Shown here: piece by piece, positions 1 through 11,079 of the stretch
How positions within the stretch are numbered: position 1 is the first letter of the stretch
How the letters are laid out: each line of letters starts with the position of its first letter
DNA from: Eremomyces bilateralis CBS 781.70
Lineage: Eukaryota > Ascomycota > Dothideomycetes > Eremomycetales > Eremomycetaceae
Length of the DNA stretch: 64,000 bases
Direction of reading: 5' to 3'
NCBI RefSeq assembly: GCF_010015585.1
Contig: NW_022985081.1
Coordinates: 106,521 to 170,520, forward strand
Notes under the pieces: generated by a model
What the model was told of the DNA's origin: nothing
Seen by the model: only the letters and a program-made list of their open reading frames with translations
Database searches by the model: none
Program-made: the position numbers and the translations under genes

Positions 1-1
1 G

Positions 2-3000
2 CTCTCCACAAAAGGCGTGCGCCTAAGCGATGGGGTTCGGGTCAGCGATAAATCGTTGGCATTCATCGAGTCAATTCCGATCGTCCCGCAGATTATTATG
101 GAAGAATCTGGGGGCTTCTTTCAAGCGCTTTTCTCAAGGGGGATGCTCTCAGCCGTCACTATCCCGGACATACGGAAAGAGCTGGAGAGCCGCGTCCTCA
201 GCGAGAGTGAAGCTATCCAGATGCTACGATGGGCAGCAAGCGAGCAGAACGAGGGCCTGTCTCAGGCAGTTGTGAAAGATATAGTCACTAGAGCAGTCAT
301 GACTTTGAAGAATGTCGATGCTGCACCTAGCAAGAACCAGGATGGAGATTCGGGAAGAGTTTTAATGCTCGGAAGCATCAATACCTATCTACCCAACTCC
401 GTCACTTTCTCCGACATCACCATACCGGAGCACACAATCCCGCTTCAATTGTCGAAACAGCTAACAAAAAAAGAAATGGTGATCTTCGGCTGGGAAGAGC
501 TGCACGTCACGAGTTGGCTGGAGTACGTTGTCGAAACTGCCCCTAAGGATGGTCCGACCTCCCTTTCAAATCCAGACTACGTCGTTCGAATACTTGGTGT
601 CCTCTCTCGGCAGTGGGGATCGATCCCAACAGCTGCTAAGGACAAGATTGTGGCCATGTTGAGCAACCGCCCAATACTTCCGACAAACAAAGGCATGAAA
701 ACACCCAAAGAGGCCTACTTTCCTCAGGCAGCGAGAAGCTTTCCTGACCTTGCTGTTATTGTCCCCGAGCTGCATAAGCTGAAGGACGCCTTTCTAAAAG
801 CCTTGGGAGTCCGCCTCACCCTGGATCTCAACCTCCTAATAGAGCGGATAATTGCGCCGGAGTCCTCAGATCCCTTGACCTTGTTCGAGATCGTCAAATA
901 CCTTGCGTCGGTATCTAATGACATCCCTGAAGACGAACGAAAGCTGTTGCGGACAAAAGCAGTTTGGCCTGCTGAGCGGAGTCTTCCAAATGTTAAAGTG
1001 CACTCTAGGAGATATCAGATTTCCGAGCTCTTCGAGCCGAGCGAAGAACATAAGCGGCTAGGCCTGCTTGTTCTACGCTGGCCTAGCGACCGATATCTTG
1101 ACTCGAGAGAGATGAGATTCCTGAAGGGATTGGGTCTTCGGGTTGCACCGACCAGGGAGAAGCTGATGGAAGTCATACAGCTTAGCGTCGGAGGGGATCT
1201 ACCCCAGATATATAATGCTGCCCTCGAAAGGTTCGTCCAGGATACTTCTAGAGACGACTATCTGGCTGCCATACTCCGAGATAAGATCGCTTTCATTCCA
1301 GCCGATAATGTTCCGTGGCCACGGGTATTTCCGCCAGATCAGCTCTTCACAAATGACAAGGCCACTGTCTTTGGATACCAAATCCTCCCTCCTCGCTTGA
1401 GAACCTATGCTGCTAGGTTAGCGGTACGAGAGGATCCGCCAATACACGATTGCATTTCAAAGCTTATATCAACCGCAAAGCCGACCTCCTTTACCGATGC
1501 GATTGCCAAGTTCGAGTACCTTGCTCCACGAGTCGGCGAGATAGACAAGAGGACTATGGACATTTTAAGCTCGTCCGAGATAGTTCCCATCTTCAAGGAC
1601 AAGCGGATTATCCGCTACGCTGCCCCGAAATTATGCATCCTAGGGTCATCTTCCCACTTGTTGGGGGACGTTTTTGATTTCGTTAGTTTCAACACGACGG
1701 CCGATTATCTCCTTACGCATCTAGGCACTAAATTGGAGCCGACTACAGTGGACATTGGCCAAATCCTTGTTCGACACTGGGATCAGATCCTTCAGAAAGC
1801 CGGTGCAGAAGGGTATCTAGAACTTCTTCGAAAGCTTGCTTCAAACGTCGATGCGTTGAAAACTTCCAAGCAACTCTGGAAAGATTTAAAGTCAGCAGGC
1901 TGCCTCCTGGCATTCCAGGATGCCACCAAGCCGCAGTCCAAGGCCAAGGCGGAACCGGATGATGACCTGTACGAGGATGAACCAGTTGAGCGTACTTGGC
2001 ATCTGAAGGATGTGAGAAACATTGTCATGGTCGATTCGATACAGGAGTATGCAAAGTTCCGAGATGTGCTCTTCTCTGCTCCTCAAGATGATGTGTTGGA
2101 GCGCTTCTACAAGGAGCTTGGAGTCCCAAACCTAAGCTCAATGATTCAGACCAGCCATCGACTTGGTCCACCAGTGAGGGACCAGCGCGAGGCTACGACA
2201 TTGCATAAGCAGCTCTGCGAGCGATCGAGAGTGTTTTTGTATGATCACAGCAGATCCAGTGTTCTTCATGATGCTTCATGGGTCGAGAAACGGCTGAAAG
2301 TCGTTCTGATTGAGAATCTTACCCGCCATTCTCGACTCGCTGGCCACAACGCAAGCTACAAGGAACGAAAAAGTGCATCGATGTTTGAGAAGAGCAAGGA
2401 CGATATCACGATGTACATCACGCCCCATGCCGATATGTACGACGTCGCAATAGCTTTGGTGCCCCATCTCCTCAAGAACCCTAAACACAACGACATTATT
2501 GCGCTAGAGATGATATTAGCGACAGACCTTCGCCGTCTGCGTGCAAAAGGCTACAATGTCGACCGCATTCTCAGAGCTCGAGAGCTCGAGCATCGGGTTG
2601 CACAACAGCAGAAACCACCAGTGGCGCCACCCCAGCCTCCGGCACCTCCGCCCCCGGCAATCAAGGACGCGTCACCGAATGTGCAACCAGATTCAGAAAA
2701 GTCAAAAGGAACCATGTCGATACCGATCCACAATGCAGGGGAGAATGCCAAAACGCCCAAGAAAGAGCCGAAAAACTACTTACACGACGCTCTCGGTGCA
2801 TTCGGTTTCACTATGCCGGGCGCATTCGGATCCGACGACAGTCCTCCGCACCAGGCTCCTGTCGCTCCCAATCAACAACAATCGCTCCAACCGCCACCGC
2901 CGTATGAGCCGACGCAAAAACCGCATACGCCACCCCCTCACGACCCCCTCCGGCTACAGCGTACGCTTCAGCAAGCCATCGGCATGTCTCGGCCGTCAAA

Positions 3001-3547
3001 CGCCAACAGTGTCTTTTCCCAACCCACTCAGCGGCAGCTCACCGATTCTCGGACATCATATTGTGATGCCACCCCGGCTCAAGATCTTGTCCGGCACGGC
3101 GACGTCATTGCAGGTATGCCGCTGTACCTCTTCCGCTCGGATCTGCAGTCCATGCAATCTCGGCTGCGCGAGCACCATCATTCGCTTAACATTGTGGTGT
3201 TGGCGCGGATACTTCTCGCTCTCGGCGATTCCATGGGGATCCCCAAGGGGGCGCTGAATGTCTTCTGGGCCGAAGATGGCCGATCGATTGCGTTCAATAA
3301 AGATGGGACGTTGTACTGCAATTACGCATTTGCGCAGGGGATCCAGTTCAACGATGCGAAGGCGTGGATCTACTGGTTTGTCACGCTGTGTCATGAATTG
3401 GCGCACAATTTGGTCAAGGAGCATAGTTCGGACCATGGGTTCTATACGGAATCGTTCGTTCATGAAATGATTTGGAACGTTTTAGACCGGGCGAGGGCAG
3501 AGGGTGTAGTAGCAGGCTCAGGCGATAAATTGGTCGACATAGACTAG
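2..3547 (+). CDS. C-terminal part of a giant DUF3684-type (HSP90-like ATPase family) protein, 5' end outside window
   Basis: The reading frame is open from the left edge (base 2) to the stop at 3545-3547, about 1,181 codons with no intron, so the N-terminal part lies outside the window. The first residues before the apparent GTG 'start' are also coding-like, so no true start is visible. The sequence resembles the large fungal DUF3684 family, whose N-terminal half carries an HSP90/sacsin-like ATPase fold; that half is missing here. Visible are long helical regions, an acidic linker near 1950-1985, a proline/glutamine-rich stretch near 2600-2960 (for example APPPPAI), and a conserved C-terminal block containing LCHELAHNLVKEH with further His residues shortly after, which is an HExxH zincin-like motif. 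The biochemical function of the family is not established. Family call moderate, coding status near certain. Confidence 0.8.
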   Translation, partial: LSTKGVRLSDGVRVSDKSLAFIESIPIVPQIIMEESGGFFQALFSRGMLSAVTIPDIRKELESRVLSESEAIQMLRWAASEQNEGLSQAVVKDIVTRAVMTLKNVDAAPSKNQDGDSGRVLMLGSINTYLPNSVTFSDITIPEHTIPLQLSKQLTKKEMVIFGWEELHVTSWLEYVVETAPKDGPTSLSNPDYVVRILGVLSRQWGSIPTAAKDKIVAMLSNRPILPTNKGMKTPKEAYFPQAARSFPDLAVIVPELHKLKDAFLKALGVRLTLDLNLLIERIIAPESSDPLTLFEIVKYLASVSNDIPEDERKLLRTKAVWPAERSLPNVKVHSRRYQISELFEPSEEHKRLGLLVLRWPSDRYLDSREMRFLKGLGLRVAPTREKLMEVIQLSVGGDLPQIYNAALERFVQDTSRDDYLAAILRDKIAFIPADNVPWPRVFPPDQLFTNDKATVFGYQILPPRLRTYAARLAVREDPPIHDCISKLISTAKPTSFTDAIAKFEYLAPRVGEIDKRTMDILSSSEIVPIFKDKRIIRYAAPKLCILGSSSHLLGDVFDFVSFNTTADYLLTHLGTKLEPTTVDIGQILVRHWDQILQKAGAEGYLELLRKLASNVDALKTSKQLWKDLKSAGCLLAFQDATKPQSKAKAEPDDDLYEDEPVERTWHLKDVRNIVMVDSIQEYAKFRDVLFSAPQDDVLERFYKELGVPNLSSMIQTSHRLGPPVRDQREATTLHKQLCERSRVFLYDHSRSSVLHDASWVEKRLKVVLIENLTRHSRLAGHNASYKERKSASMFEKSKDDITMYITPHADMYDVAIALVPHLLKNPKHNDIIALEMILATDLRRLRAKGYNVDRILRARELEHRVAQQQKPPVAPPQPPAPPPPAIKDASPNVQPDSEKSKGTMSIPIHNAGENAKTPKKEPKNYLHDALGAFGFTMPGAFGSDDSPPHQAPVAPNQQQSLQPPPPYEPTQKPHTPPPHDPLRLQRTLQQAIGMSRPSNANSVFSQPTQRQLTDSRTSYCDATPAQDLVRHGDVIAGMPLYLFRSDLQSMQSRLREHHHSLNIVVLARILLALGDSMGIPKGALNVFWAEDGRSIAFNKDGTLYCNYAFAQGIQFNDAKAWIYWFVTLCHELAHNLVKEHSSDHGFYTESFVHEMIWNVLDRARAEGVVAGSGDKLVDID

Positions 3548-3831
3548 AGGGAAGGAAAGTGGTATCCAATTAGACCTGGTTATTAATCTTTGTGCATAGC
3601 GAGCGTTGTATACTGAAATAGAACAGTTGTAGAAGGCAAATTGACCACACTTGATGATAGGCCTACAAGTGCAGCTTTGGCATGGAATGCAAATGTATGG
3701 CCAGAAAATTTCGATATCGCTGTAGCTAGTCACCATGGTGGCCTTCGAATATATCTAACCTATGTGAATTATGAAATAACTATAGTCTTAGAGCGAACAA
3801 CCGCTTGGTCTTGGTCTAGGTCCTTGGACGC

Positions 3832-5542
3832 TCACCTCCTTGCGCTGAAGCCCCTAGGTAATGGTTTCTGTAGCTTAAGCACGAACCCGCCGCGCTCAAT
3901 GGTATTCACGAAGATATATCCCGACTTGAAATACGCATATGATCCCCCTAGGCACTGTCAGCGATAGCACAACACAAGCAAGGGTGAGACAGGGACTGAC
4001 AAGTTCCAACGAAGTCAATAACACCACCACCGGGTGTAGAATCATCTTCAGGATAGATATCGAAGAATGCGACTTCTTCCACGCCCCCTCCAGTCGGGTC
4101 ATCAGGGATAGATCGGAGGTCGAGGACCCGGAAACCGGAGCCGTAGTTCGATTGAAAAGCGAAGCCATCGATGACATACTGGTTGTGGTCGACACTGTGG
4201 GCGTTGGTGTTCTTGAAGTAGCCAGTGTTCTTTGGCTTGTCGAGGTTGCTGACATCCCAGATGTACGTCACCGGATGGCCATCGGCGGCTGGTTCAATCT
4301 TTTCGTACTCGTCGTACTCATCGTCAAGGACAAGATATTTCTGCCATTTCTGGTCGAGCAGCCAACCTTGGTGGGTATAGTTCGCACCCTCATATGAAGT
4401 ACGAGAGATGATAGTTGACTTCGACTTGTCCGTAACATCATATCTGCAATATATTAGCACCCCACGATTAGGATTGAGCCGGGAAAACGTGCATGGTGAG
4501 AGTGTCCTCATTATAACCATAGCTGCGAATGTATTAGTGACACGGCTCAGTGAAATACGGGGTACAACCTACCAGATTTCGCGTCCCCAATACTTGAAAT
4601 CAGGTCCCCTATTCGGAGGTAAGCTAGATGACGATTGAGCATGGAAGTATTACCAACCTATAGATCACGCATTGCGCATCGTGCACATAACCATCGTCGG
4701 CATTGCACCCCGGCGAAGTCGGGTTAGAAGGATCCTTCAGATCGATGAAGATCAACCCTGCCTTGCAGGTTGAATTTCGGGGGGCGGCTCCGACAGAGTA
4801 GGCCCAGCCAGCCTCTTCATTGGTGACCACGTTATGTGTTCGGCCAATCGGCAAGTCAGTGAAATGGCCGGTAACGTCTGTCAAATTCGAGAAGACTGTA
4901 GGAGAAGCAGGGTCGACGTTGAGAAGCTTGGTCATGTCGAATAATTGGATGTTGTGGCCCACAGCTTCAGAACCAATGACCATATAATTCCTGTAGCCGC
5001 GAATCTCTCGCCAGATAGCAGGAACCGAATTCGTAGGGAGACGTCCAAGATAGACCATCTTTCCTTGCTTGTTGATTTCGAGGAACGCAGTCCCATCGGC
5101 TTGTCCTAGGGCAATGAATTCTCGACCCCCAGGAGAGGTCCAGCCCCACGTAGATGAGCCTTCGCCAGTTGCGCTTCCAAGTTCCGCGTGGCTGAGAAAA
5201 TGGATAAGATCAATCTACAAGGCACGTTTGTTAACATCAGATACTTCCCTTTTTCATATGATGACATACACCCTTGCATCTGAATGTATTCAATTGCCCG
5301 CCAGGCGGCACAACGGCAGTGCCGTCGACACATCGGACTTTAGAAGCTATCTCAGGATACCGGTTAGATTGCATCACACCCGCGGCGCGCTGCCGATCCC
5401 ACGTAGCATGTTTCTTTGCCATGATAGTCTCGTGAATATATCCCGTGTCGTATAGCCTGGCGCCCACTTCCTCATTCTTAGGAAGCTCCCCCCCAATGGC
5501 GCCAGCCACCAGTGCGAAACACAGTGACACAAATGACAACAT
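3832..5542 (-). CDS. Secreted choice-of-anchor-B / LVIVD-repeat beta-propeller-like protein
   Basis: Six exons give 484 aa: 5270-5542, 4658-5214, 4573-4608, 4493-4522, 4001-4443 and 3832-3947. Residues 1-18 form a signal peptide (MLSFVSLCFALVAGAIGG). The body has the repeated pattern of the choice-of-anchor-B family: NIQLFDMTKLL, GLIFIDLKDPSNP, HDAQC, GREICYGYNEDTLTIYDVTD, HQGWL, VTYIWDVSNLDKP, DHNQYVIDG and a C-terminal GSYAYFKSGYIFVNTIERGG block. Family members are extracellular and lack a known enzymatic role. Two exons are only 36 and 30 nt, and the intron 4444-4492 seems to start with GC rather than GT. All joins keep frame and restore family-like sequence. The Met at 5542 is chosen because it begins the signal peptide. 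Confidence 0.85.
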
Positions 5543-8026
5543 ATTGACAAGCGTCTGTGAAAATTTTAGATTGAAAAAGACAAAGTGGTTGAGTTAATCT
5601 GAGAATGTCTGGGTATTTCAAGCCATTTGAAGTACTGGCAACCTGCAGATCAACCGGGAGAGGATCTGATAGCTGACCAGAATAGATCGACAGTGTGTGG
5701 GAATCCGCACGTCTGGCAACCCCAGAACCATGACATGATTAATATTTGATCTCCTGCTGGAATCGTGAAGGACTTGGACGAGAACTGATAAGGTTAGATT
5801 CTGCTGCGCGGTTGCCAAGAAATATATACGAATTGATCAACTCTAAAGAGGGATTTTTTGAGAGCTTTAGGAAGGACAAACTGCGATGCAACATGGACAT
5901 TGTTGATAGGGTTCGGATCCATTTGTCCATACATTCCATACAATCGCCCGGCGTCTTGGCCTTGAAGCTTGTCTAATCGGTTTCCCCAGGTCCTCGGGAC
6001 GAGTATAATCCTTGATTGACTGGTTAAATTACATATTGGATTCCGAAAGCCTGCCCAAAGCTCACGATATCGATATGTTGTGGCACGGGTGGCGTTCGAA
6101 TTTCGGCGCAAGGCATGAAGCTAAACTCGCGGACACATAGTGCGATCGGGAAGGGAAAGGAAAGGAAACATAGCACGTAGAGAACGACATTTCGAAGCCG
6201 AGAACAGAAACAATGCGACACAAATCACGCCATAGGAATCAATTGGTTGACCGTTAGACTGCAGTTAATTTGAGCCTGGGAACAAAGAGAGATAGCTTGC
6301 CTTGGCTGCCGCGTAGTGTATGTTGTTCCCAAGGGCTATCATCGTGTCAGGGATGAGGGATTTTATGAAAAGGAGAAATTGGAACGACCCAACTTGCCGC
6401 CTTGGCTCTTGCCGCCTTCCGTCCACGAAGCGGAGTTTCTCCGCTCCGTTCTCCGCCCCCACGCCAAGTCGTTGCGTACTCGGAAACACCGCGATATTCC
6501 ACAATGCTTCGTCCTAACTCCCGACATTGTTCAACTTAGATTCGAGAGTCGAGAGGGCAAACGCGATTAGCAAATCGCTACTAATAAGCATCCGTGCAAC
6601 AATATATCCGACGGTCCGTTCGCTGTTCAACCTCAGAGATCCATTATTACCTCAACTCATCCCGAGACCACGCGGTCCTTGTCCACGAGCACCTCGTCAG
6701 AGCACCAGCCAAGGCACTTGCTAGAAAACAGGCCCTTCTATCCGTGTCAAGTCGAAATAAAGTTCCAGGGTATCCTTAAACTTGCCGCTAGCAGCTGATC
6801 AATTACTTCCTTTCTGGAAGGTAGTATATGAATGATCGGCGCATGACAACGGTGAACGGTTAGGACCGAAGCCAGCCTTGTTCGGTAGGTGTTCAAGTCC
6901 TCCGTGTCCCAAGGCCATGCTTCCTTATCTGTCGTCTTTGTGAACTGCTAGTTATTGGTTCTGTGTGTTCTAATTAGCATATCCCAGTCATATTCCTAGT
7001 TCAAAATTCTCCGAAGACTCCGAAATTGCTGCGTTGTTTTATTCACCTGCTGCCTTCGTCAATCGCCAACAAGGGGAAGTCACAATATGCCTGCTCTTCC
7101 TTGTAATCAGTTTCCCCAACAATAGAAACGCTGTTCGTTCAAAGAATCGCGTGCGATGGCCACGATATTAATTGGGAGTGACCTTGTTGGTGGTATTTTG
7201 ACTTTGTTTCCAACTGCCCCTTTAGTATCGAAGTCAGATGTGTATCCGACGCTTCTTCGAATGTGGTATCCCAATTGTCGATCCGGATCAATTGCGTGCT
7301 TGTGATTGTCGATCACGTCTAGATCCCAATCGCAATAGATCCCAATCTCAAGATAGCTCAAGGTTCTTAATACTACGCTCTCCCAATAGCGATACGTACG
7401 ATGGTCTTCAAGTTGCCGAAAAGGAGAGGGAGGACGTCCGTTACGGCTTCTGATCGCGTCATGAATCCCTTCTATCACATCTGCGACAGCTCGGAAGATC
7501 TAGTAGTGACGAAGATTTGGGGCTGCCTAACCCAGGTTGATCAAGGTTTGATGGATTTATCTCCCAATTGTTGGTCGAAATTTCCAGTTAAGGTTGTTGC
7601 CGTTTTCTAACCTCCTCGAAACGCTGATATAGCCAGCCCATAGTAGCTGCCGGTTCCAATGATGCTACACAACCGTTCTAGTACTTGGTGCTTCCCCTAC
7701 ATATGCTGGACGGGAGGGACTCTGCGCCAGTTTTCCCGATATTCCCTTCAGTGCTCTTATTTTGCACCTCTATGTTCAAATACAGCCAAAACGCTGGAGC
7801 ATTTCTACTACCACTCTCCGTTTACATCATTTTAATCGCACAATTCTCCTCAAATCGATTCCAACGACCAGTTCTGGACGCGTTAAGCTCTCATTGGTCT
7901 ATCCTTCTACATTTTAATTAGTCAATATCGTACTAGTCTATACGCGCATCCTCACTTTTACTGACGAGTCGAAATTGCAGATCGAGGATTCCACGTAAGC
8001 TGTGCTGTTTTGAATCCTTCCGCTTC
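5543..8026. other. Gene-free interval, 2.5 kb
   Basis: Only short overlapping open frames (<=123 codons) occur on both strands, with no recognisable motif and no spliceable chain that I could build. It contains the upstream region of the minus-strand choice-of-anchor-B gene and the 3' side of the subtilase gene. No tRNA, terminal repeat or transposase remnant was recognised. Confidence 0.5.
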
Positions 8027-9313
8027 TCATTGTAGAGGGACTCCGTTGAAAGCGATGAGGTTTGGGGACCCACCCAAATCACCAATGATCTGGTCCTTTG
8101 TCGCTGTTTCTTCCAGCCATTTCTTCATGTCTGCCGGTGTCTGAGGTCCGAGTGCGCTGAGCCGGTTTGCGATCAGGGCAGCGACTTGCGGTGCCGCAAC
8201 GCTGGTGCCCCATGAATAATATTGATATCGAGAGTTAATGTTGTGGGTGCTCAGCGAAGGCACTCGGCTTCCCGGGGCAAAGATCGTGACGCATTTTCCG
8301 ATATTGGTTCCCTGCGCCTCGTCTGGTTTCTTTGGAAGTGCGTTATATCCGTTAACGGACCCGACTGAAATGACTCCTACAGCGTTTGCTGGCTGGACCT
8401 GGCAACTGTCGCGTTGGTCGTTCCCAGCACAGACGACAAAATGGACTCCTGCCCGGATTGCAGCGGCAACTGCAGTGGACACGTCTGGGACGCCACTGAA
8501 ACCGTAATGGGACATGGAGATGACTTTCATGTTATTGTCTCCCGGTTGGCGCAGCACCCATTCAATCCCCGCGACTACGTCGTCAGTTTGCGACACATTC
8601 TGGTCCGAGGCAATCTTCACGGCAATGGTCGTTGCTCGTGGTGACAGTCCGTTGGCTTTTCCTGCAATTACTCCCGCGCACATCGTTCCGTGGCCGTGGT
8701 TGTCATTGTTGTTCGAGCGGCTGACCATGTTGGCTCCAAACCGGACCTCTGACCCTTGAAAACCCGGATGTTGGATATTGATCCCGGTATCAAGCACGTA
8801 TATCGTGACACTCTGCCCAAGGTAATCATCGTGCGTCCAAGGACCGGAGTTGTATGCTCCATTGTAAGTGCGTAGCGAGAGTCTGACGGCATTCCATCCT
8901 CTTCCTCCTTCAACGGTTATGTCACGACGCTGTACAGAGTTGGACTCAAAGTCCTCTTCACCACCCGTCCTGTTCGATTGAGATTGTCCCACGTCCGGCC
9001 CTCGTTTTGAGACACTGACACGACCTATACTGGCAATTTCATCCTGTCGCCTGACTAGCTCCACAGTCTGATCATCCAACTTTGCCGAGTATCCCTGGAA
9101 CACGTCGAAATACTCATGGCGAACTTCGATTGTCCCTTTGCTTTTCGACTCCTGATCCCGCAACCAGTTAATGTGGAGGGTCCTGGCTTCACTTGATATG
9201 TCCTTGAATTTGACCAGGTACAATCCCGCGATTTCCTGCGCTCCACGCGGGGGAATGGAAGCGACAGATGCGATAACTGCGGAAAAGACTGACAAAAATA
9301 CAAACAAGAGCAT
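8027..9313 (-). CDS. Secreted subtilisin-like serine protease (S8, proteinase-K-like)
   Basis: A single exon of 428 aa. A signal peptide (about residues 1-20) is followed by an inhibitor-I9-type propeptide (about 30-100, GLYLVKFKD...). The catalytic domain shows the full triad: Asp175 in VLDTGI, His208 in HGHGTMCAG and Ser371 in GTSVAAP, plus the oxyanion Asn298 in CAGND. The layout and length fit the proteinase K / cuticle-degrading protease group, which is secreted as a zymogen and degrades extracellular protein. No C-terminal membrane or GPI signal is seen, so it should be free in the medium. It is intact; nothing indicates a pseudogene. It lies between a secreted propeller protein and a secreted cellulase, which fits an extracellular-nutrition neighbourhood. 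Confidence 0.93.
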   Translation of the reverse strand: MLLFVFLSVFSAVIASVASIPPRGAQEIAGLYLVKFKDISSEARTLHINWLRDQESKSKGTIEVRHEYFDVFQGYSAKLDDQTVELVRRQDEIASIGRVSVSKRGPDVGQSQSNRTGGEEDFESNSVQRRDITVEGGRGWNAVRLSLRTYNGAYNSGPWTHDDYLGQSVTIYVLDTGINIQHPGFQGSEVRFGANMVSRSNNNDNHGHGTMCAGVIAGKANGLSPRATTIAVKIASDQNVSQTDDVVAGIEWVLRQPGDNNMKVISMSHYGFSGVPDVSTAVAAAIRAGVHFVVCAGNDQRDSCQVQPANAVGVISVGSVNGYNALPKKPDEAQGTNIGKCVTIFAPGSRVPSLSTHNINSRYQYYSWGTSVAAPQVAALIANRLSALGPQTPADMKKWLEETATKDQIIGDLGGSPNLIAFNGVPLQ

Positions 9314-11079
9314 GGTTCCAAAGCAAGAGAGTGAGGGAAAAGTTTTGGTAGAGAGAAGGGGCCGGCCGTTCGCTGGCGTGACTGATTCGAACAGGTGCCA
9401 ACTTCATGATACATAAGCCAGGACAGTCAAGACATCTTATGGCATGGGTCCATGTATGCGATTTCCCAAGTGGATCTCATACCCATTCCATTATGAGATT
9501 CATGGTCATGCCACCATGTACGCCCCGTTGAAGGGAGTCCTTGCGCACATCGTAACCAATCTATCTGATACAGATTGGGTCATTACTGGCATCATCAGGC
9601 CAAAGCCGCTCCCCGTCAGAGCCTCGGACTCAAAATTACCGAGACATCTGTGATGCAGACAAACCTAGAAAGCTTGTCTTTACCCGTTCCCATATCCAGA
9701 GGGGATTTTGAAACCATGCCGGGTCGATATTTTGTAACGACGAATGTTTGTTCTGTATTTGTGCTGAATATCCCGAGTATTGTAACAACTGGCAGTAGAA
9801 GGTTGAGGCAAACTTTAACATCTCTTCTTCACGATACAAACTGTACAATTCGTTGAATGTACTTGCGCGACAGTTTGCGGTATCACAACCCCGATCCTCC
9901 CATCTTTCTCGGCGATGCTTAATTTTTTATCTGCACAAATCCGATTGGCTGCTAATTTGAGAATACGTATATAATCACTTATATTTCAGGGCTATGGTTT
10001 GAACGTCTTCAACTTGCGTTAGGTGGTGCTGTGGCTCTAATATCGGTATATTGATCGTTACAACTACCTTGCTAGGTTCGGCAGATCGCCCGGAAGGGGA
10101 ACGGGATGGTGCTTAAAACCCACACGTCTTTCTTCAGAATTGACAAATTCTATTTGTTGCAAGTTTCACTTGACTACAAGATGTGACATCTAGCGTCTTG
10201 TTCTCCATTGCAGTTTGTATCATGCTCCGGTAGCACCGTTAGTCAATTTTGTGGACATGAATTTCCGGTGCTTCTTAGTAGTATCAGATGAAATCAGTGA
10301 CCCGTATTGCTTAGAGCCTTAAACCCCTGCTCTTTAGAAATTATATGCGATTATAACTAATTTAGAGCACCGGGGTCTAGGCCCTCCGGTATCAGAGGTA
10401 ATCAAAGGAGCACTATATAGTGAAGGAATCGTCCTCCTTTACTATTGGGTGGAAGCGACTGGCATGATGATAGAGTGAGATACCTTAACAAAAAAATTTA
10501 CTTACTCTTCTGTCCTCTTTCTTCCTCTTTTAAGTCTCCTCAGTCATGGACCATATCCTCGACCCTGGAGCGACACCCGTTCAGTCATTGACAGCCTTAA
10601 AGGTAGCAAGTTCGAATAGTCTCCATTATGGAGTAAGGCTCGACCTCGTCCGACTTTCCCGCAGGAACCAGAATCTCCTCCCACAACACCGTGCTTACAA
10701 TAGGTCCCAAAATTGGGCACGCTGACCCCAGTAGGGGTGATATGATGAGGCATCATGATCTTGGACAGTCTGGCTCTCCGGCATCTAGAGAAGACTGGGC
10801 AATAGGTTAGCATGATGTTGTAAAACCTCTCGTTAACTTTTAAGAGCCAACGAAGCACATCCGACGGATAGATAGCTCTCGATCACGTCTACATTTAACA
10901 ACAGATGGCATCGATGCAGAAAGCAAGCACTATTCATTCAAATGCTGTCTATGTACCACTGATAGAGTAAACTTTTGCAGCCGGACAATCCATTCCGACC
11001 TGGTAATATGAGAGATGGTCCAATGAAGCGCTAATATTCATGTGCAAGCCCTAGATTGGCCAGTACCCGCGGCTTTGGT
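9314..11079. other. Gene-free interval between subtilase and cellobiohydrolase, 1.8 kb
   Basis: It holds the promoter of the subtilase gene (right of 9313) and the 3' side of the cellobiohydrolase gene. The only longish open frame is 104 codons on the minus strand (10544-10858), low in motif content and unrecognised. The 9.9-10.5 kb part is relatively AT-rich. No RNA gene or mobile element was recognised. Confidence 0.45.

Noticed and set aside
2541-3257. 238-codon plus-strand frame within the DUF3684-type gene
   Set aside because: Arg/Ser-rich alternative frame of the large open frame, with no motif of its own.
10544-10858. 104-codon minus-strand frame in the subtilase/cellulase gap
   Set aside because: No signal peptide, domain or splice extension, and length is within random expectation for 1.8 kb.
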